Shown here piece by piece: positions 57,600 to 64,000 of a stretch of DNA of 64,000 bases. Source of the stretch: Scalesia atractyloides (Eukaryota; Streptophyta; Magnoliopsida; Asterales; Asteraceae); assembly GCA_947069175.1 (NCBI GenBank), contig CAMTDV010000007.1:53520083-53584082 (forward strand). Direction: 5' to 3'. Numbering within the stretch: position 1 is the stretch's first letter; each line of letters begins with the position of its first letter. A program made the translations under genes and the position numbers. The notes beneath the pieces are model-generated. The model made no database searches and was not told the origin of the DNA. It saw only the letters and a program-made list of their open reading frames with translations.

Positions 57600-59534
57600 A
57601 TTAACGATCTGGGCGTGCCATTTGCATCAACATAAATAACCTCACGGAAAATTAAATTAGTTGAGGATGTGGTCGATGATGCTTTTGATTTGTCCGATTT
57701 TGGGACAGAAGACTGAATCTTGGTCAAGATCTTAGGCCTCTAGGCTAGTAAGTCAGACTTCTTCACAGCTTTCGGAGTGCTAGAAGGATTCAGAGAACCT
57801 GAAGGTCTTAGAGGTTTGTGAGTTTGTCTCTTGGCCATGTTCCAGTCTTGATCGAGGGCATAGCTATAGCAAATCGAGCCTGATGTAGGCGATTAGGCAT
57901 AACTTTCTGATATTTTGAGAATAGGGCGTTGAAAGGCATAAATGCATTTTGACAATTTCGTGCAATATGCCTGGGAAATCCACAGTTGAAACAGGTTTGC
58001 GTCTTTTGGAAGAAAACAGTCCGTTCAGCTTGGGAAATTCTAGGCAACTTGTCTGTCAGTTTCTTGCTTGCTGGTACTGACGGCTGGTGCAAGGTCTTAG
58101 TCTTGGCTGTAGCCTACTCACAACCATCATCACACTTGTAAGTTTTATGATTTGAATAAGATAATTTGGAGTTGGTAGACTTAGGCAATAATTTAACTGA
58201 TTTCTGTTCAGCTGGTTGCTTAACAGCTTCAGTTTGGGATTGCTGAGTCAATTTCTCAGAATGAGGAACTGACTTAGCAGTCACCATTTCATTTGCCTGA
58301 GGCGCCTGTTTGGTTTTCTTCTTTTTAGATCTACATGTTCTCCGTTTCTTATTATTAGTTTTCAAACCATTTTGCTTGGCATATTCTTTAGAGGAGACGG
58401 GTGATTCAGCAGGGACATCCTTTTCTGAACTGCTAGAACATGAGCTTTAATCATTAAAAGCATGAGGAATCTCTATATTTTGAAAAGTTTGAGATTCTGA
58501 TTCAGATTCAGATTCAAAATTTTTATCTGAATCAACAAGGGAAGAATGCCCATTTTCTGTCATTTCAGAATTAGTCCATCGTTCTTCATTTGAAGAATCT
58601 GATTTGCCCAATTCTTCTAGTACTATGCCAGCGTCACTCATCACAGATTCAGTTGGTTGGTTGATTTCCTCACTGTCAACCCTGGGATTAGCATCAACAG
58701 ACAGTACTTCCTGAGAAGAACTTCCAGTCTCTTCAGTAGAAACTGAGGAAACCGAATCATCTGTCGATGCTGTACCTGTAGCAAAATTTATGTTTTCATC
58801 ACAAGAGTTATCACATTCATTATCAGGATTCATAACATCAGCATCAGATGAAAAACCAGAATTAAAAACGTCTAAGTTATCAACATAACCAACATTGTCT
58901 GAGAATTTAAATTGTTCAGCAAGAAAATGATTCAAAATGTCAAAAGCAGGTTTATAAAAGTCATAATCAGCAGCTGATTGTTTGAATTTGAATTCAGACA
59001 TTCTTCTTTATCGCCATCTGTAATATCCTCAACTAATATTTCTTCTGCACATGAACTAGAAACGTTAGTAGCGTTCACTGAGTCAGTTTCAGGAGGATTT
59101 TCACTTTCTAATTTTTTAAGTGATGTTGCTGCCTCTTCTTTAGGCGTCATCTTCTCCAAGCCCTCTGAACTACAAGAGGGATTGTCACCAAATTCTTGCG
59201 AACATGGTATGGAAGTGAAGAAACATCATCCTTCTTGAGTTTGGTTGACTAAGAAAACTTGGGTAATAGGGCTTCCACGGTTTTGAAAAATAATATGAGG
59301 GTTTGCCATATATCATATTTTCTTCATTTTCTAGTTCTGCCTCAGAATCAGGCATTCGTGTGTAGTTATGATTATATGGTGGAGAAGCCCTATTATATCC
59401 AAGGCCTTTTGTGTAGGTTTTCTGATATTTAAGCTGCATATTACACAAGTCTTTGACCAGCTTGCTGGAAGTTTCAGATTTTTTAATGTTTATATCATTT
59501 TCTTGAAACTTCCCCGTTAAAGAATTAGCTTAGC
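57600..59534 (-). pseudogene. Copia gag-pol linker with second zinc knuckle
   Basis: 58092-57808 contains CFNCGFPRHIARNC, a CX2CX4HX4C knuckle. Upstream, 59001-58447 is acidic and serine-rich (SVSTEETGSSSQEVLSVD), 58365-58114 is lysine-rich, and 59448-59185 holds YNHNYTRMPDSEAELENEE followed by YYFSKPWKPYYP. These frames belong to one long gag C-terminal region broken by frameshifts. A second knuckle far downstream of the first is unusual outside the longer Copia elements. Confidence 0.7.
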
Positions 59535-60242
59535 TTAGGCTGCTTGAAGTTCTGCGTCCTTTTCAGCTAATTTTAGCTTATAATCGTATACCCAACATTG
59601 TTGTTGGTTCAAGTCAAGCTTTAGCTGAGCTATGTCTTTTTTTTGAGCTTCGACCTTTTCCATAAGAAGCTTAATTTTATGTTTAAGGGCGATGTTCTGT
59701 GATGCAGCTTGTTGATATTCAGCTACAAGAGTTGAATTATGGGCGCACATTTGTGATAATTTAAAACGATAACCATCTGAACAAAGAATGTGATTTACCG
59801 TTTCTGAAAGATCAGGTGTCTCAGTTGTCTGCGCCATCATGCAGTGATTGTTGTTCTTGGAAAGATTCAGAGTTTCCGTCTGAGCTGCAACATTTGCCCA
59901 GTTGAATCCTTCATGTTGTTGTGCCACCAAAGCTGTTGATTTACCGCCACAGCTGCTCCAGGGACTTGAAGTAGACTTTGAAGGAGAGACTGGCACGAGC
60001 TGTCTGTCACTGCTCTGTATGTATGCTACTCTGGATGAGACATATCCAGATGGCGGCTTCTTGCATTCCCGTGCAAAATGTCCTGGCTCATGACATCTAT
60101 AGCACCTGAGCTTATCTTTTGTCAACCCAGTCCTCAGATTTGTTAATGGTTGCCTCCCGTACTTCTTTTGAAATTTGTTGACGTGGAAAGCAGCCATAGC
60201 AAGATTCCAGGACACGTCAATCTCGTCCAAATCCTCCTCCAT
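59535..60242 (-). pseudogene. Copia gag: first zinc knuckle and coiled coil
   Basis: A 235-codon frame. CYRCHEPGHFARECKK at about residues 47-62 is a CCHC knuckle. The C-terminal 70 residues (LKHKIKLLMEKVEAQKKDIA, then QLKLDLNQQQ) have heptad spacing of leucines and look like a coiled coil that could drive Gag assembly. The frame opens two bases after the stop of the previous gag piece at 60246, so the original frame was probably continuous. Confidence 0.8.
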
Positions 60243-60245
60243 TAT

Positions 60246-61430
60246 TTAATCTATTTCATTTGGGAGAACAGATGGAGGAGTCAGGTAACCTGCTAAGAAG
60301 GCATTTAAACTGTTAATCATTGAAGCAACTATGGCCAATTTCTCCTCATTCTCTTTTGGGAGAAAAGCAGAGTTGGACACAGCTTGAGCAGGAGCTGGTG
60401 CGGGAACAACAGATTGAGGAATGCCTCCTTGTTGAGCTGTAGTAAGAATAGCGGGACTGTACACCATGTTAGGATACTGAGCATGGTATTGTATCTGAAC
60501 CTGCGCCGCAGAAATCATAGTAAGAGTCTGAGACTGAAGACCATAGACATACTGGGTCTTCTGTGGAGAGGCGAGAGGACTGTACACCAAGTTTGAGCTA
60601 CCTGGTGTGTGAGAGTTTCCTTGCAAAGGGCTGTAAACTGATTTTGAGATATTAACGTTGCGTTTTGCCTGTAATACCAGCCGCCATCAGACTGCTTTGA
60701 TGATTGATGTCTCTTTGCTTATTATCTATCTCACATGATTTAATAGTTGCAATCATTTCTGTTAGCGTGACATCGTTCAGATTTTTTATCTTCTTGATCA
60801 TGCCAACATCAGCATCCCAGCTCTTTGGTAACGAATTTAACAACTATTTGTTCATAGCACTGTTTGTAAGAGAGTTTTCGGCTGAAATCATCTGAGAGAC
60901 AAGCTTCACATATCTTCTAATTTGGTTCTCAATGGTTTCCCCATATATATAGTTAAACGAGCTGAACTGTTGATTCAACTGATCAACTCGGCTTGCCTTC
61001 ATATCAGCATTTCCCTCATAGAGATTATGTAATTCGCTCCACACTTCTTTAGCTGTCTTGCAATTTCTGACGGCTATGGAAATGTCGGTCCGAGTGCCAT
61101 TGTCAGAATAGCTGAAGCTTTCTCATCTCTTTGATTATTTTCACATCTTCAGGAGTCCACAAATGTCGGGTCCGAAGTGCTGTAGACTATGGTTCGAGGA
61201 GCGTTCATAATACATCTCCAAACCCCAGGCTCTTTAGCCTTGCAGTATTGCTCAAACCGGAATTTCCACTCATAGTATTCATCTCTATATAGCAGACGAG
61301 GCACCTTTCTAGAAGTGCCAATGAGTTGATCTAGCTCTAGATGAGGAGCCAGTGTTTGTGATTGCAATGCTGCCAAGGTGGCATTTTTCAGGTCCTGAGC
61401 GGTCATATAATTGTTCATTATTAACTTTAT
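60246..61430 (-). pseudogene. Copia gag N-terminal region (UBN2-type)
   Basis: 61418-61149 gives VPRLLYRDEYYEWKFRFEQY, the opening of Gag. 61044-60844 gives LWSELHNLYEGNADMKASRV and FNYIYGETIENQIRRYVKLV; one stop at about 60843 separates it from LLNSLPKSWDADVGMIKKIK (60840-60780), which is the continuation of the UBN2 fold. 60626-60246 is a glutamine- and proline-rich spacer. The domain would assemble particles; stops and a frameshift near 61100 prevent this. Confidence 0.8.
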
Positions 61431-61950
61431 TAAAAATTACCAAGTAAATTAAAGTTAATTTTAAATTCTTGTAATGAATAGTGATCCGAAACTGGTCACT
61501 AATAAGTCCGAGATAAGAAACCGATACAATTCCGAGATGAATATCCGAAGTTGTAATCTGGAAAGCTATCAGACAAATGCCAATCCGAGATGAGCAATAA
61601 GTCCGAAATGAAGATCAAATATGGTATTAAATGATAATCCGAGTTGCACGATATCCGAGATGGATACCAATCCGAGATGGTATGATCCGAAATAGAGAAA
61701 CAGATCCGGAATGAAAACTTGATCCGGAGTAAAAGTCTTATCCGGAATGAGAGTCCTTATCCGGAATCAACAGTATCCCGAAATTCCGTATCCGAGATGC
61801 TCGAACTTCTTCGTGTTCTTCGGAACAGTGGCAGTACGACATGAAACAATAGCAGTCTTCAACAGTAACAATCCGGGATGAACAACAACAATTCTTCCAA
61901 CTCTGAACAGTTCTTCGATCTGCGATACCGAGAGCCTATATCGTACAGCA
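61431..61950 (-). other. Copia 5' leader with repeated TCCGRRATG words
   Basis: Untranslated stretch between primer site and gag. On the plus strand it contains about 16 copies of TCCGAGATG, TCCGAAATG or TCCGGAATG between 61480 and 61800, at 12-35 bp spacing. The same words recur at 52600-53260. Confidence 0.75.
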
Positions 61951-61964
61951 GGCTCTGATACCAA
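61951..61964 (-). other. Copia primer-binding site
   Basis: The minus strand reads TTGGTATCAGAGCC one base inside the LTR end at 61966, complementary to initiator methionine tRNA. Confidence 0.9.
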
Positions 61965-61965
61965 T

Positions 61966-62272
61966 TGTAAGTCCTGAAAGCGAATCTAACACGGTATCAC
62001 AAAGACTAATCAATCACGGAAATAAAGATTGGAATGTAAAGAACAATACGATCTTCAATTAGCCAACTTGCATACACCAAAGGTGTCTGATACAAGATTT
62101 CGGAAAAACTAAAAATGACTAGCCCCAAAATATTAACCTAATACATGTATTTATATTAGTCACATAACCCACTAGTTACAACCCTAGGCCCATAAGGCTC
62201 TAGGAAGCCCAAACCTCTAAACTTAGCCCAAATGTAACACTAATGTGTAAACCTTTAGTTAGGGGCCCAACA
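61966..62272 (-). repeat. Copia 5' LTR
   Basis: Same ends as the 3' LTR (TGTTGGGCCCC at 62272, CTTACA at 61966). It is followed on the plus side by the target duplication GATTT (62273-62277). Confidence 0.92.
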
Positions 62273-62327
62273 GATTTTGATGTAACACTAATGTGTAAAC
62301 CTTTAGTTAGGGGCCCAACAGATTTTG
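62232..62327. repeat. 48-bp duplication of LTR edge plus target site
   Basis: ATGTAACACTAATGTGTAAA and the following 28 bases to GATTTTG occur at 62232 and 62280 with no difference. The unit is the outer 41 bp of the LTR plus GATTT and two flanking bases, so an extra LTR edge and a third GATTT (62321-62325) sit next to the element. Confidence 0.92.
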
Positions 62328-63600
62328 AGTTGTCTCGAAGTGTACGCGATAACCTTGTCTCATTGCATGAGAACACAACGAAGACCTTGGTTTGAAGCAT
62401 AGTAATACACAACAGAATTGTCGTTTCCATCAGGAAGAGTGAGGATATGAGCATTACAAAGCATGTCCTTAAGGATTTGGAAAGATTCCTCTTGTTAAGG
62501 ACCCCAAATAAAAGGCTTATCTTTTTGAGTTAAAGACGTGAGAGGGACGACGATTTTTGAAAAGTTCAAAATGAAACGTCGATAGTAACCAGCTAAACCA
62601 AGAAACAAACGGATTTTGGACGGGGAAGTAGGAGCATTCTAATTCTTCACAGCTTCGATCTTCGCAGGATCAACATGAATACCAAGTTCGTTGATGACAT
62701 GACCAAGGAATTGAACCTCTTTTAGCGAAAATTCACATTTGGAGAATTTGGTGTAAAGACGCTCAGTACGCAAAAGTTGGAGGATAAGACGTAAGTGTCG
62801 CTCGTGCTATTCTTGTGTCTTGGAGTAGATTGGGATATCATCAATGAAGACGATCACAAAGCGATCAAGATAAGGTTTGCACACGCAATTCATCAAGTCC
62901 ATGAAGACTGCAAGTGTGTTGGTCAAACCAAAAGGCATGAGCACGAACTCGTAGTGACCATATCTAGTACGAAACGCGGTTTTTGGAATGTCCTCTTCGA
63001 GAACTCGAAGTTGGTGATAGTCAGAACGAAGATTGATCTTAGAAAAGCACGTTGCGCCTTGGAGTTGGTCGAAAAGGTCGTCGATGCGGGGAAGAGGGTA
63101 TCGGTATTTTTCGGTAAGCTTGTTGAGCTCACGATAATCGATGCACATTTGAAACGAACTATCTTTCTTCTTGACAAAAAGGCTGGAGCGCCCCAAAGAG
63201 AAGTACTAGGGCGTATGAATCCTTTATAGAGCAATTCTTGAAGTTGGCTTGACAATTCTTGCATCTCTGAAAGTGCAAGACGATAAGGGGCTTTAGCAAC
63301 GGGTGTAGCACCGGGGATGAGGTCAATACGAAAGTCAACTGAATGAGGAGGAGGAGGAGGACTAGGTAGGTCTTCGGGAAAGACGTCAGGAAAATCACAC
63401 TCCACTAGGACATCACTTACGCCTTTTCCTTTGCCCTTTTCTTCCACAATGTGGGCTATAGAGGCAAAGTACTTCTTAGTAAGTACTTGTTCGCTTGGAT
63501 GCATGACATGAGTTTGAGACCTTTTGAAGGCCTTTCGCCATAGACGTGCAAGGTGCCACCAGACGGAAAAGGAAGTCGAACAAACTTTTCTTGACAAGCG
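62328..63600 (-). pseudogene. outer Gypsy element: RT and RNase H start
   Basis: The 129-codon frame 63196-62807 reads KKKDSSFQMCIDYRELNKLT, YPLPRIDDLFDQLQGATCFS, YGHYEFVLMPFGLTN and FIDDIPIYS (FIDD at 62837-62848). Upstream, DFPDVFPEDLPSPPPPPHSV (about 63390-63330) is the protease-RT linker. Downstream, broken frames give LTLPDGNDNSVVYYYAS and VIAYTSRQLK, the RNase H start, at which point (62328) the Copia element interrupts it; RNase H resumes at 49562. Substitutions such as FIDDIPIYS for FIDDILIYS, and several frameshifts, show decay. Confidence 0.92.
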
Positions 63601-63899
63601 ATTTCAGCATGGTTCTTACGAAGCCAATCCATGCCTACTATGATATCGAAACTACCCAATTACATGGGTATGAGATCGATAGAGAACGCGTGATTGTTAA
63701 GAGTGAGAAAGTAGTCACGAAGGACGGAGTCAACAGTGATAGACTTGCCATTGGCAACTTCGACCGTGAAAGATTTTGGAAGTATAGAGAGTGTACATTT
63801 TAACATTGGTTCGAATTCTACGGATACAAAACTCTTATCCGCACCAATATCAAATAATAATGAAGCAAATAAACCATTAACAAGGAACGTGTCGTTCAC
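63601..63899 (-). pseudogene. outer Gypsy element: aspartic protease
   Basis: The frame 63899-63660 reads NGLFASLLFDIGADKSFVSV and FTVEVANGKSITVDSV; after one stop at 63660-63662, MGSFDIIVGMDWLRKNHAEI continues in 63659-63456. This is the retropepsin domain. The expected active-site D-T-G reads D-I-G here, a change that should abolish catalysis, and the stop splits the domain. Confidence 0.85.
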
Positions 63900-64000
63900 A
63901 ACTTCATTATCGTGTTGCGCCTGATTCGCGATAATGTTAAATGCACGACCATGAGGTGCTTGTTGCTGTTGTTGCTCTTGATTGTTTTGCGGGCATTGGG
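63900..64000 (-). pseudogene. outer Gypsy element: end of gag
   Basis: The minus strand encodes a C-P-Q then a glutamine- and asparagine-rich run followed by APHGRAFNI, the segment after the zinc knuckle in the related gag at 8640-8700. The window ends here, so the rest of gag and the 5' LTR are outside. Confidence 0.65.

Larger units (their letters stand above)
49568..62272 (-). mobile_element. complete but decayed Sirevirus-like Copia element
   Basis: 12.7 kb with LTRs of 298 and 307 bp (49568-49865, 61966-62272), primer site 61951-61964, polypurine tract 49866-49880 and TSD GATTT. Order on the minus strand: gag with two zinc-knuckle segments, protease, GAG-pre-integrase, integrase, RT, RNase H, then an extra ORF region before the 3' LTR. 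The integrase-before-RT order proves Copia; the RT wording, long gag and third ORF suggest the SIRE/Maximus (Sirevirus) lineage. All coding parts carry stops or frameshifts, while the LTRs remain highly similar. Confidence 0.88.

Noticed and set aside
59902..60093. Plus-strand frames opposite the Copia gag and pol (for example 57133-57534, 55823-56020, 60384-60596)
   Set aside because: Shadows of the minus-strand coding sequence, with no motifs of their own.

Overview
This window looks like repeat-rich nuclear DNA of a flowering plant. It is AT-rich, full of (TA)n tracts, and almost all recognisable coding sequence is LTR-retrotransposon or LINE. The Tekay-like Gypsy families with long LTRs, a long Sirevirus-type Copia element and many small (TA)n-flanked inverted-repeat elements would fit a daisy-family (Asteraceae) species, but that placement is an inference. 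The only clearly intact host gene I can support is a single-exon SAUR (small auxin-up RNA) gene at 34000-34287.

Layout. 1-768: 3' end and LTR of a Copia element. 990-3825: LTR remnants. 3830-14255: broken Copia gag, then a minus-strand Tekay-like Gypsy element (LTR 10863-13350, gag, protease, RT, start of integrase) split by a 2.9-kb solo LTR at 4927-7798, plus a second Gypsy 3' fragment on the far side of the same LTR. 14335-16360: a chain of small inverted-repeat elements. 16421-18350: an RTE-type LINE. 18650-29655: more inverted-repeat elements, a 1.9-kb stretch filled with the palindrome ACACATGTGT, a G-rich patch and a Gypsy RNase H remnant. 33400-34730: the SAUR gene. 34729-37543: tandem repeats, the larger set with GC-rich hairpins of Helitron-like form. 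37782-40692: copies of a Cassandra-type TRIM whose LTRs carry a 5S-rRNA-like segment, tandemly duplicated with Copia fragments. 39669-42920: plus-strand Gypsy integrase C-terminus, chromodomain and LTR. 42921-45622: another chain of inverted-repeat elements. 47113-47454: an L1-type LINE tail. 47455-64000: a minus-strand Tekay-like Gypsy element interrupted in RNase H by a complete, decayed 12.7-kb Sirevirus-like Copia element (49568-62272) with two LTRs and a matching 5-bp target duplication.

The most interesting signal is structural. The minus-strand Gypsy integrase stops at 4387 at almost the codon where the plus-strand Gypsy integrase begins at 39669, and the sequence across each break is the complementary half of one Copia LTR. 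Inverting 4387-39668 would rebuild both a continuous Gypsy element and a continuous Copia LTR, so the window appears to hold both breakpoints of an inversion of about 35.3 kb. One breakpoint was later caught in a 750-bp tandem duplication. I see no novel enzymatic or defence system; the interest lies in rearrangement history, the TRIM copies and the unexplained repeat-motif fields.
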